A stretch of 6,852 nt of DNA. Source: JAZKFT01 sp043760535 (lineage in GTDB: Bacteria; Bacteroidota; Bacteroidia; Chitinophagales; Chitinophagaceae). A program made the translations under genes and the position numbers. The stretch's first letter is position 1. The number at the start of each line of letters is the position of its first letter. The notes beneath the pieces are model-generated. The model had not been told where the DNA came from, ran no database searches, and saw only the letters and a program-made list of their open reading frames with translations. This document shows, in pieces, positions 1 to 6,124 of this stretch. Location of the stretch: assembly GCA_043760535.1 (NCBI GenBank), contig JAYUOV010000016.1:1-6852 (forward strand). Reading direction: 5' to 3'.

Positions 1-480
1 ATTTGGTATTGCACCATCTTGCAAGCCTGCTCCCAGTTTTGCAAAAATCCATTTGTTGTCGTGGCTCCATGCACCGTTGGCATCCTGGGTTCTAACACCA
101 ACAATATGAACACCATTGGTTAAACCTGTGATGTTTAAAACAAAACTTCCACTACCATCTGTAGCCGAACCGGTAAGGCTTACAGGCGTTCCATTGCCAA
201 AGCCCGGATCGGTATCAATATAGTATTCTGTTTTGGTAATATTTGGTATGGCACCATTTTGCAAGCCTGCTCCCAGTTTTGCAAAAATCCATTTGTTATC
301 GTGGCTCCAGGCACCGTTAGCATCTTTGGTACGTACGCCAACTATATGCACCCCATTGGAGAGTCCCGTAAGATCCAGTGTAAAGGAACCAGTAGCATCT
401 GTAGCGGTGCCGGTAGTTGTAATAGCTGTACCGTTGCCAAAGCCAGGGTCGGTATCTACATAATATTCTACACGGGTAAT
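1..480 (-). repeat. Two in-frame 240-bp tandem coding repeats (80 residues each)
   Basis: Bases 1-240 and 241-480 are successive copies of the same 240-base unit. The match is uneven: bases 1-60 and 241-300 agree at 57 of 60 positions, including nearly all synonymous sites, while 61-120 against 301-360 agree at about 48 of 60. The strongly conserved part encodes the C-terminal end of each unit. A third unit may begin past the left edge, since base 1 falls exactly on a unit boundary. Confidence 0.9.
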
Positions 481-561
481 ATTGGGCTGTGCCATAACAT
501 TTATAATGCTGAGTATAGTGCAAAACATTACCGGTAACCACCCTTTTAAAAGTGCTTTCAT
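1..561 (-). CDS. Secreted tandem-repeat protein (DTDPGFGNG repeats), 3' end cut by window edge
   Basis: The minus-strand frame is open from an ATG at 561 to base 1, giving 187 codons with no stop, so the C-terminus lies outside the window. Residues 1-24 form a signal peptide (basic MKALLK, hydrophobic core, cleavage probable after VMA before QPN). The mature protein begins at once with an 80-residue unit (residues 28-107) and repeats it at 108-187; the two units are identical at 64 of 80 positions. Each unit holds EYY-[VI]-DTDPGFGNGT, a serine/threonine-rich stretch, TGL-x-NGVHIVGVRT and DANGAWSHDNKWIFAKLGAGLQ-type segments. Proteins with this repeat are familiar from Bacteroidetes genomes as large secreted, often type IX-secreted, proteins of unknown role; a C-terminal sorting domain cannot be checked here. 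It starts 29 bases after the beta-helix gene, so co-transcription is likely. Exported nature is well supported; function is unknown. Confidence 0.85.
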   Translation of the reverse strand, partial: MKALLKGWLPVMFCTILSIINVMAQPNITRVEYYVDTDPGFGNGTAITTTGTATDATGSFTLDLTGLSNGVHIVGVRTKDANGAWSHDNKWIFAKLGAGLQNGAIPNITKTEYYIDTDPGFGNGTPVSLTGSATDGSGSFVLNITGLTNGVHIVGVRTQDANGAWSHDNKWIFAKLGAGLQDGAIPN

Positions 562-590
562 GTTCAAAAAATTTAGGTGATGATGACCGA

Positions 591-1636
591 TTAATTATTA
601 CTCCGTGTACTCAGATTTATTTGCACCGTATTGCCAGCAGGTATGGTGCCTTGTGGGCTTGTTAGGGAATAAATGGTAGGCACACTTGGTATGCCACTTA
701 AACGGTAAGGTGTAGTACCCCCAAATATGCCACAGTTTGTTCCGCCAACACCTGCTCCAATTGCAGTGCTACCAGTTTTTAGGGTGTAACGAGCATCTGT
801 ACTACCAGTAAGAGTAAATATGTTTGCCCAGGTTTGGTTTTGTAAATTACCATTGCCAGATGGTATTTGTGTGCCTGTACATAAATTATTATTATAGATA
901 ATTCCGGCTCCTAAAAGAACTGGCATTTGGCTAATATTATTATTAAATAACCAACTTCCTTTCAATGTATTACCGATAATAACAGACGGTGTTGCAAACA
1001 CACAATTTTGAATTAACCCGCTTGAAGCATCATTACTTATATTAAAAACATAATATCCACTGTTTATTTGATAGAAAAGACAATTTAAAAAACTAAAACC
1101 AGTTAAAGTAACTGCACTGCTGCAATCCACTGCAAAATCAGTAAAAGAACATTGAATAAAATTGAAATTAGTTGCATTTTGATCAAAACCTATACCAGAA
1201 ATATTTGTGCTAGCAGTTTTAAACCAACAACGTATAAAACTTAGGTTAGAAATACCATTTGCATTAATATTAACACGCGCCCAACCTAAAGTACAGCCGA
1301 TAAAAGTACTGTTACTTGCATTGATATTATTTATTGTAAGTGTTCCGGTTGTACTATCCATACTAATAGTATTGGCTTGCAAACCCGTATTTTGGCCTAA
1401 AAAATAGCCTGGTCCAATTATTACAAGTCTTTTACTCATAGTAGCACTATTAAAACCACTTCCTGGCATCATCATAATAGTATCGCCATCTGCCGATGCG
1501 TTGTGTGCCAGTTGAAATGTGTTATAATCAGTGCCGCTAACAGCCGGCCCAAAAAAGCCTACACGGCGTATAGTGGCAAAAGAGAGGCTGCAGATAAGTG
1601 TGGCAGCAATGGAAAGGAGAAAAGTTTCTTTTTCAT
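591..1636 (-). CDS. Secreted right-handed beta-helix-like surface protein, reading frame broken near its 5' end
   Basis: The main frame runs to a TAA at 591-593; its only in-frame ATG (1475) starts at MMMPGSG, in the middle of a conserved-looking segment. Translation upstream in the same frame continues without a stop through ETFLLSIAATLICSLSFA, a good signal peptide, then TIRRVGFFGPAVSG and ADGDTIMMMPGSG. The only well-placed ATG (1634-1636, ATG AAA AAG AAA) is in another frame and meets TAG at 1559-1561 after 25 codons. One extra base in the A or T run at 1621-1633 would restore a protein of about 348 residues. The body is rich in short N-, S-, T- and I-containing strands (for example NINASNSTFIGCTLG, NFNFIQCSFTDF), as in right-handed parallel beta-helix proteins, and ends in a TLKTGSTAIGAG / GIFGGTTPYRLSGIP-type tail seen in Bacteroidetes members. 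It is probably exported; ligand and function are unknown. If the frameshift is real, the gene makes no exported product. Confidence 0.75.
1621..1633 (-). other. Likely frameshift point in the beta-helix gene
   Basis: On the coding strand the start ATG is followed by AAAAAGAAACTTTTC. Adding one A (ATG AAA AAA GAA ACT TTT) or one T (CTT TTT CTC CTT) joins the ATG to the signal-peptide frame, giving MKKETFLLS or MKKKLFLLS. A single-base deletion in a homopolymer, whether a true mutation, phase variation or a sequencing/assembly error, explains the break. The run has five A then G, so it is not the canonical A-AAA-AAG slippery site. Confidence 0.6.
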
Positions 1637-1681
1637 GGTTTGTTTTGTTTTTTTGATTTTTGATTAAGGGAAAATGATTGG

Positions 1682-2737
1682 TTATTGGTTGGAGAGAAAG
1701 ACTTCGAGAAGGGATTTTACGTAAGCGTTGGTATTGGTGGATAATTTTTGAGTGTTTATTTTCCTAGGTACTTTTTCTTTTTTGTCATCAAAAAATTGCA
1801 AATGCTGCGGAAGTTCCAAAGTCAATACGGTAGCTGCCTTTTTTAGCAGGATTCCATTTTTGTAAATCTCCGTACTTGCCCAGGTGCCAAAGCTTACCCC
1901 CACTTTTTTATCTTTTGGAACATCAATTTTGAAGGTTCTTGGTTGAAAAGAGTCTTTGGCAGCGATTGGGGGGTCTAAGGGATACAAAGCGGAGACGGAA
2001 TTATTTAAAAAATTCCCTCGAATTATTCCACCGTCTTTTTTTACCACATTAGCCATCGCAATAGCTAATGTGCTATCCGTACTATATCCTAATGAAATTT
2101 GAGCGGTATCTGTTCTTGGGTCGGCATAAATTCCTGTCGTATCAGGATGATGCTTACAATGAATCGAAGCAATACGTGCAGGATTATAAACCTGTACAAG
2201 TTGTAATAAATATTGGTTTTCAATTTCAATTTTACCGCCAGTTGCACTTGTGTCTTCTTTTTTATAAAGCTGGTTTATCCTTGGCATTTGTCTATTTGGG
2301 TCGCCAAATTCCCTGCTTGTTTCTCTATACCATACATCTTTTGGATTTGAACTTGCTTTAATTTCTGCATTCTCTACATTTTCAATTAATAAACTTGGAA
2401 TCAATAGTATTTTCCATTTAAACCACTTAGGATTTTTTTTATCCAAACTGTCTTTTAAAGCTTTAGCCACCTCCACCCCGTAAAATTCCGAGCCATGAAC
2501 ACCAGCAATAATCATTGCCTTTTCGGTACCTCCACGGTTATAATAATAAGCGTAAACAGGGTACTTATTAGTTTTGCTATACCCCAAAAAAATACGCTTT
2601 GGCCAAAATCCGTCTTTGTTTAAAATTTTAGGTAGAGCAGTAGAATCTTTAAAAATTGATACTTGAGTTGGGGATTTTTGTCCCATTAAAAAACCAGTCA
2701 GACAAATACAGCAAACGAGAAGAAGGATTTTTTTCAA
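1682..2737 (-). CDS. Exported M14-family zinc carboxypeptidase-like protein
   Basis: A 351-residue protein with a signal peptide (MKKILLLVCCICLTGFLMG, probable cleavage before Q20). The metallocarboxypeptidase fold is shown by the zinc motif HGSE (H81, E84) in IIAGVHGSEFYGVEVA, DPNRQ (N148, R149, candidate substrate-carboxylate binders), the third zinc ligand H193 in ASIHCKHHPD, a FGTWAST segment near 283-289, and the catalytic glutamate E308 in VLTLELPQ. All expected catalytic residues are present, so activity is likely. By analogy with M14 proteins of the MpaA/DUF2817 kind it could trim cell-wall or dietary peptides in the periplasm; the substrate is not determined by sequence. The start is TTG at 2735-2737: no ATG lies upstream in frame, and the first internal ATG (codon 18) would remove the signal peptide. 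It lies 71 bases after the beta-barrel gene and 45 before the beta-helix gene. Confidence 0.85.
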   Translation of the reverse strand: MKKILLLVCCICLTGFLMGQKSPTQVSIFKDSTALPKILNKDGFWPKRIFLGYSKTNKYPVYAYYYNRGGTEKAMIIAGVHGSEFYGVEVAKALKDSLDKKNPKWFKWKILLIPSLLIENVENAEIKASSNPKDVWYRETSREFGDPNRQMPRINQLYKKEDTSATGGKIEIENQYLLQLVQVYNPARIASIHCKHHPDTTGIYADPRTDTAQISLGYSTDSTLAIAMANVVKKDGGIIRGNFLNNSVSALYPLDPPIAAKDSFQPRTFKIDVPKDKKVGVSFGTWASTEIYKNGILLKKAATVLTLELPQHLQFFDDKKEKVPRKINTQKLSTNTNAYVKSLLEVFLSNQ

Positions 2738-2759
2738 GGTGTTTGTTTTTGGATTGTGG

Positions 2760-2774
2760 TCCCAGTCTGTGGGA
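2760..2774 (-). other. Short intercistronic hairpin
   Basis: TCCCA and TGGGA flank a 5-base loop in the 71-base gap between the beta-barrel and carboxypeptidase genes. The stem is only 5 bp and no T-run follows in the direction of transcription, so it is not a convincing terminator. It could be a weak attenuation or processing element, or chance. Confidence 0.2.
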
Positions 2775-2808
2775 ATCTGTCTCTTATTATTTAACGGGGC
2801 ATTTTTTA

Positions 2809-3504
2809 TTACTCCTGAGGCTTAAAAATATCGAACCCAAGACCTATGGTAAGCCAGGGCTTAGATTGGTATTGCCATTTATCTTTTCGGTTATCAAGGT
2901 TGTTATCTATACCCACAGAGCAGGCTAATTGAAGCTGATCCCATTGGTATAAAAACGATAGAGAAAAGGTGAGTGCAGCTCTGGAAGTATTATCGGTAAT
3001 ACCTGCAGATAGTGCAGTATTATCTTTATTGAGCATAATGGAAGAAGAACCTATACCCAGTAAAGCCGAAAAATATTGTTTATTGTCTTCGTTAAGTGTA
3101 AACCTGGCACCACCCACCATGCTGAGTGAAAAACTGGTTTCTAAAATGCCCGATTGCGGACGATATTTAAAGGGGAAAGAGAATGCCCCCACTAATGGTA
3201 TTATTTTTTTAGTAGCACCCTCAACATCTGCAGCTACATCTGATTTGGCCACCAGATATTTTTGTTTTGATCCAGATAATTTAATTTCATAATCACTCCC
3301 TCTGGAACCAAGAATTTTAATGTTGGTACCCACTCCTTTGTTAGTTGTGCTTCTGGCTGCATCATCGGTGGTAAGGTTAACCGCTTGTGATGTGGTTATA
3401 TTTTTTTGTGTAGAAGAACCCTGCACCATACCTATCATTAATTGGGCTTTACCTACGGTGCAATAGCAACAAGCAAACAGTAAAAAATAAATTGACTTCT
3501 TCAT
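2809..3504 (-). CDS. Predicted outer-membrane beta-barrel-like protein of unknown function
   Basis: A 231-residue protein. The frame is open to an ATG at 3543, but the ATG at 3504 is preferred because it starts directly with a signal peptide (MKKSIYFLLF core, probable cleavage after GKA before Q21); the extra 13 residues from 3543 are polar. Residues about 30-95 are a polar, threonine-rich segment with a short strand-rich part (GTNIKILGSRG, DYEIKLSGSKQKYLVAKSDV) that could be a small SH3-like domain, a weak suggestion. Residues 105-231 alternate polar and hydrophobic residues as in barrel strands (FSFPFKYRP, LETSFSLSMVGGARF, YFSALLGIGSSSIML, AALTFSLSFLYQW, LQLACSVGID) and end in PWLTIGLGFDIF before a KPQE tail. 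Similar small barrels are common in Bacteroidetes, mostly unnamed. It is the first gene of the leftward block and faces the shared regulatory region. Location is inferred; function is unknown. Confidence 0.7.
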   Translation of the reverse strand: MKKSIYFLLFACCYCTVGKAQLMIGMVQGSSTQKNITTSQAVNLTTDDAARSTTNKGVGTNIKILGSRGSDYEIKLSGSKQKYLVAKSDVAADVEGATKKIIPLVGAFSFPFKYRPQSGILETSFSLSMVGGARFTLNEDNKQYFSALLGIGSSSIMLNKDNTALSAGITDNTSRAALTFSLSFLYQWDQLQLACSVGIDNNLDNRKDKWQYQSKPWLTIGLGFDIFKPQE

Positions 3505-3608
3505 GGATTTTGTTTTACAGGGTTTAAAATTTTCATAACTCATGTTTATTTTAAAATAGGGTAGGTGTGCTGCTTAGGCAAGTTGTATTTCCACGTTAAA
3601 TCTTTCTT

Positions 3609-3627
3609 TATTTGTGATACACAAATA
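3609..3627. promoter_or_regulatory. 19-bp inverted repeat, candidate operator
   Basis: TATTTGTG-ATA-CACAAATA is a perfect inverted repeat with 8-base arms and a 3-base centre, in the non-coding region between the divergent blocks. It overlaps the candidate leftward -7 box (3622-3629), as a repressor site would. The short loop and lack of a T-run argue against a terminator. Confidence 0.45.
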
Positions 3628-3653
3628 TTGCAAAACCAAGGTGCGGAAAACAA
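3622..3653 (-). promoter_or_regulatory. Candidate Bacteroidetes-type promoter for the leftward block
   Basis: On the minus strand, AATATTTG (3629 to 3622) matches the Bacteroidetes -7 consensus TAnnTTTG except for its first base, and TTG (3653 to 3651) lies 21 bases upstream as a -33 element. This would start transcription near 3615, leaving a leader of roughly 110 bases before the ATG at 3504. Short motifs in AT-rich DNA make this tentative. Confidence 0.3.
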
Positions 3654-3655
3654 CC

Positions 3656-3709
3656 GTGTTTTCACGGTATTCCTGTAGTGTTTTCACGGGGAAAATTTGG
3701 TTAAAACAC
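3656..3709. promoter_or_regulatory. Three operator-like sites spaced exactly 22 bp
   Basis: GTGTTTTCAC occurs at 3656-3665 and again at 3678-3687, within a 12-base direct repeat GTGTTTTCACGG. A third site, GTTAAAACAC at 3700-3709, matches its reverse complement GTGAAAACAC at 9 of 10 positions. The centres (3660.5, 3682.5, 3704.5) are exactly 22 bases, about two helical turns, apart. The first site extends to the palindrome CCGTG-TTTT-CACGG. The array fills the space between the two candidate -33 elements (3651-3653 leftward, 3713-3715 rightward), a position suited to an activator. The bound protein is unknown; the NarL-type regulator at 6125-6775 is one candidate. Confidence 0.55.
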
Positions 3710-3712
3710 GGG

Positions 3713-3742
3713 TTGCATGGTGAGGAATGGGGAATTATCTTG
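3713..3742 (+). promoter_or_regulatory. Candidate promoter for the rightward signalling operon
   Basis: TTG at 3713-3715 and TATCTTG at 3736-3742, with a 20-base spacer, resemble the Bacteroidetes -33 TTTG / -7 TAnnTTTG pair, with the -7 box one T short. Transcription would start near 3748, leaving a leader of about 27 bases before the ATG at 3775. The region just before the ATG is AT-rich with no Shine-Dalgarno, as usual for the phylum. Confidence 0.35.
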
Positions 3743-3774
3743 CAGCTATTAATTAACTTTTAAAACTTTAAAAC

Positions 3775-4623
3775 ATGCCTAAGTTTATTGTATCACAAGA
3801 TTTAATGGTGCTAAATGAAAGTGCCTTTAAAAATTTGTTGCCCATATTAGGCCGATTAGAAAAAAATGAAATTCTCAGTAATTGGGCAAGTGAAGAAATT
3901 GAACAATTGAACTTCTTTACAGAACAGCTGCCAGTTGGCGGATTACTGACTACCCATATTGCCCAAGGCTTTATAACAAACTTTACAAACCACCACGGAT
4001 CATCTGTAACAGCTACTGTTACAAAAGATGTTGTAATGACATTTTTAAAAGAATGTACAGACATGTTTAATGCTTCTTCGCGTTACCCCGCCACCCACGA
4101 TTTGGCTTTGCGGTTTTACATCGGCATGGATGCAACTGGTACTTATAGCTTCGTAATTGTGCCTGCTTACAGCCCAAATGATATTCAGCCCGGCAGGCTA
4201 CCACATCAAGACGATCTGGAAAAGACAGCATTTGAAGAAAACAATACAGCATTTTTTGCATTGGTGGCAGATGCCAGTGGGGCTTTCATTGAAAGAAGTT
4301 TATCCAGTGCCCGTGACAGGATTGTTACTAAAGATGCTTCAAAAAAAGAGTTAGTCTTTTTTTCACAGGCTAACTTGGTAAAGTTTTTTAGGGGCTTTAC
4401 AAAACCTAACGATTTTACCACTATGCATCTAACACTTGCACGTGAAACCAATACTAGTAATGGGCCGCTTGGGTTGGTTCTGCACTGTTTAAAAAATGGT
4501 AGCCCTCTAACAAGCAGGGTTTCAGGTTGGCCGGTAAACACAGGCATCTATTTCGACCAAGGCGACCTGATACCACCACCACCACCTGCCGAAGGTGACC
4601 CTATTGACGATACTTCATTCTAA
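3775..4623 (+). CDS. Hypothetical cytoplasmic protein, first gene of the signalling operon
   Basis: A 282-residue protein that I do not recognise. It has no signal peptide and no membrane helix, so it is probably cytoplasmic. Residues 10-60 look helical (LNESAFKNLLPILGRLEKN, ILSNWASEEIEQLNFFTEQL). The middle mixes strand-like stretches (ALRFYIGMDATGTYSFVIVPAYSP, about 111-134) with charged helices (about 143-181), and residues 215-243 hold MHLTLARET and LGLVLHCLK. The tail (264-282) is DLI followed by five prolines and an acidic AEGDPIDD end, probably disordered. No catalytic motif is evident. It is the promoter-proximal gene and its last 29 bases overlap the widest frame of the membrane-protein gene, so translation may be coupled. 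By position it could be an accessory or output protein of the two-component system. The ATG at 3775 is the first in frame and close to the candidate promoter. Confidence 0.8.
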   Translation: MPKFIVSQDLMVLNESAFKNLLPILGRLEKNEILSNWASEEIEQLNFFTEQLPVGGLLTTHIAQGFITNFTNHHGSSVTATVTKDVVMTFLKECTDMFNASSRYPATHDLALRFYIGMDATGTYSFVIVPAYSPNDIQPGRLPHQDDLEKTAFEENNTAFFALVADASGAFIERSLSSARDRIVTKDASKKELVFFSQANLVKFFRGFTKPNDFTTMHLTLARETNTSNGPLGLVLHCLKNGSPLTSRVSGWPVNTGIYFDQGDLIPPPPPAEGDPIDDTSF

Positions 4624-5275
4624 AATCAACATTTTGACATTAGGCATTCATAACTACGCTGAAATTATAGCGGCACTTTTTTGTACTTTTCTTTGCCTCA
4701 AGGTTCCATCAAAACAATGGTTTGCTTTTTGTATTTTTTTATGGCTTACTGTTTTGGTGGAGCTTTCTGCAAAGCTTATGTTTATGTATGGGGTAAAACA
4801 TGTACTCATGTACTCCGTATTTACTGCGGTGGAGTTTTGCTTTTACTTTTTTTTATTAAGCTGGTTAATAGAGCACAGGCGGCCTAAAAAATATATGGTG
4901 GCCATGCTGTTATTTTTTTTGGTTTTTTGGTTTGTGAACCTTGTTTTTTTTCAGGGTATCGGAGTTTATAATAACTATACCAGGGTACTGGCATGCTTTT
5001 TTACAGTAATTAATTGCCTTATTTTTTATCATCATATAATTACTGCACCTGCCAATTTAAAAATTAATACAAGTTGGTTATTTATTACCGCAGGCATCAT
5101 AATTTTTTATGCCGGTAATTTTTTGCTTTATTTTATACTACAATATTTAAGTGTTAGTAATATTTTACAGGTTTATAAAACAATAAACCATAGCCTCAAC
5201 TTAATTTTATATGGATGCTTTATTGTAGCATTTACCATTGCTATTGCTAACAATAAAAAAAGCAAACAAGTATAA
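4595..5275 (+). CDS. Seven-helix integral membrane protein, probable sensory partner of the adjacent kinase
   Basis: Up to 226 residues, very rich in F, L, I, V and Y. Seven hydrophobic segments are visible (residues about 22-35, 42-63, 70-92, 100-121, 129-150, 161-183, 194-216), separated by short loops such as EHRRPKKY and followed by a basic NNKKSKQV tail. No ATG occurs in the first part of the frame. GTG at 4595 gives the longest form and overlaps the preceding gene by 29 bases; TTG at 4634, 10 bases past the upstream stop, is the alternative and keeps all seven helices. The kinase gene follows after 9 bases, strongly suggesting joint function. Since that kinase has no sensor domain, this protein may detect the signal in the membrane, an inference from context. 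No transporter or enzyme motif was seen. Confidence 0.75.
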   Translation: MTLLTILHSKINILTLGIHNYAEIIAALFCTFLCLKVPSKQWFAFCIFLWLTVLVELSAKLMFMYGVKHVLMYSVFTAVEFCFYFFLLSWLIEHRRPKKYMVAMLLFFLVFWFVNLVFFQGIGVYNNYTRVLACFFTVINCLIFYHHIITAPANLKINTSWLFITAGIIIFYAGNFLLYFILQYLSVSNILQVYKTINHSLNLILYGCFIVAFTIAIANNKKSKQV

Positions 5276-5284
5276 TTTTAAACA

Positions 5285-6070
5285 ATGCCAACCAATGAAA
5301 AAAGTTTTTTAGAAGTGATTATAGGGGTTACGCTCCTAATAGTGGTCTTTGCCGTATTTCTGATTTCAGTTACGGTTTATTATTTAAAACGCCGCAAACA
5401 ACACACCCTCGAAATGGCCCAACTCAAACAAACATTCGATCAGGAACTCCTCAAAAGCCAACTCGAAATCCAGGAACAAACCTTTCGCAGCATCAGCCAG
5501 GAAATACACGATAATATTGGGCAGGTGCTGAGCCTGGCAAAACTGAATATGGGCATTATGAGCCAGAAGCCAGGGTTGCCGCCCATGCTGCATGATACCC
5601 AAGCACTGTTAGGTAAAGCCATCAACGATTTACGGGATCTTAGCAAAAGCCTTAGCCCCGAAAGAGTGGCAGATATAGACCTGGCCGAAAGCATGGGGTA
5701 CGAATTACAACTATTGGAAAAAACCGGCATATATACTACCAAAGTGGCAGTTAAGGGCTGTGTGTATTCTTTGCCAAAAGAAAAAAAGATTATCCTGTTT
5801 CGTATTTTTCAGGAGGTAATTAATAATGTGGTAAAACATGCTGCTGCCAGCCAGCTACATGTAGTATTGGAATATAATACTGCCATGTTTGAACTTTCAA
5901 TAACAGACAATGGCAGGGGTTTTGATATAGAAAAACAGTACACTGATAATTGGGGCGGCATTGGGCTTAGAAATATGAAAAACCGTAGTGCATTAATTGG
6001 TGCCAAACTCTACATCAGTTCTTCTAAAGCATCAGGAACAAGGGTACACATTTGTTTGCCAATGGTTTAA
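5285..6070 (+). CDS. Membrane-anchored sensor histidine kinase, HisKA_3/HPK7 type
   Basis: A 261-residue kinase. Residues 10-34 form one membrane helix followed by basic KRRKQ, then a coiled-coil-like helix (about 38-68). The dimerisation/phosphoacceptor helix carries SQEIHDNIGQ with H75 as the expected phosphorylated histidine. The ATPase domain shows an N-box (FQEVINNVVKHA, N180/N181), a G1 box DNGRGFD (208-214), a G2-like GGIGLRNMKNR (224-234) and a final GTRVHICLP. This is the class that pairs with NarL/LuxR regulators, which is just what follows 54 bases downstream. It has almost no extracytoplasmic sequence and no PAS, GAF or HAMP domain, so sensing must be through the membrane helix or a partner, most likely the seven-helix protein encoded just upstream. 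All core catalytic motifs are intact. Confidence 0.93.
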   Translation: MPTNEKSFLEVIIGVTLLIVVFAVFLISVTVYYLKRRKQHTLEMAQLKQTFDQELLKSQLEIQEQTFRSISQEIHDNIGQVLSLAKLNMGIMSQKPGLPPMLHDTQALLGKAINDLRDLSKSLSPERVADIDLAESMGYELQLLEKTGIYTTKVAVKGCVYSLPKEKKIILFRIFQEVINNVVKHAAASQLHVVLEYNTAMFELSITDNGRGFDIEKQYTDNWGGIGLRNMKNRSALIGAKLYISSSKASGTRVHICLPMV

Positions 6071-6101
6071 TTGGCTTTAAACTCGTAAACGATACATTTT
6101 G
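6071..6101 (+). promoter_or_regulatory. Possible internal promoter before the response regulator
   Basis: In the 54-base gap between kinase and regulator, TTG (6071-6073) and TACATTTTG (6093-6101) roughly match the -33 and -7 elements of Bacteroidetes promoters, the -7 box carrying one extra T. This could give the regulator its own transcription in addition to read-through. The match is imperfect. Confidence 0.22.
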
Positions 6102-6124
6102 GGTAATAAGAAAATAAACACGCC

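Noticed and set aside
317..541. Minus-strand frame rich in Y, R and C (74 codons)
   Set aside because: It overlaps the repeat-protein gene in another frame; its composition is the by-product of the repeat codons and it has no signal peptide or domain.
1621..1636. Programmed -1 frameshifting at ATGAAAAAGAAAC
   Set aside because: The run lacks the sixth A needed for A-AAA-AAG and no clear stimulatory structure is seen; loss of one base is simpler.
2656..3292. Plus-strand frames of 90 and 107 codons opposite the barrel and carboxypeptidase genes
   Set aside because: They are antisense shadows of genes with signal peptides and clear motifs, and show no domain of their own.
3547..3558. TATTTTAAAATA perfect palindrome near the leftward gene start
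   Set aside because: It consists only of A and T in AT-rich DNA and is easily expected by chance.
3654..3667. CCGTG-TTTT-CACGG as an intrinsic terminator
   Set aside because: The stem is 5 bp, no T-run follows on either strand, and it lies upstream of both divergent genes as part of a periodic array.
4067..4547. Antisense frames of 64 and 113 codons within the 282-residue gene
   Set aside because: No start context or motif; the plus-strand frame fits the operon and is the longer one.
5390..5660. C-rich codon use in the first half of the kinase gene, as a sign of transfer
   Set aside because: The contrast is mainly with the T-rich codons of the preceding membrane protein; GC in a sampled 60-base stretch is about 47%, and the protein is a uniform family member.
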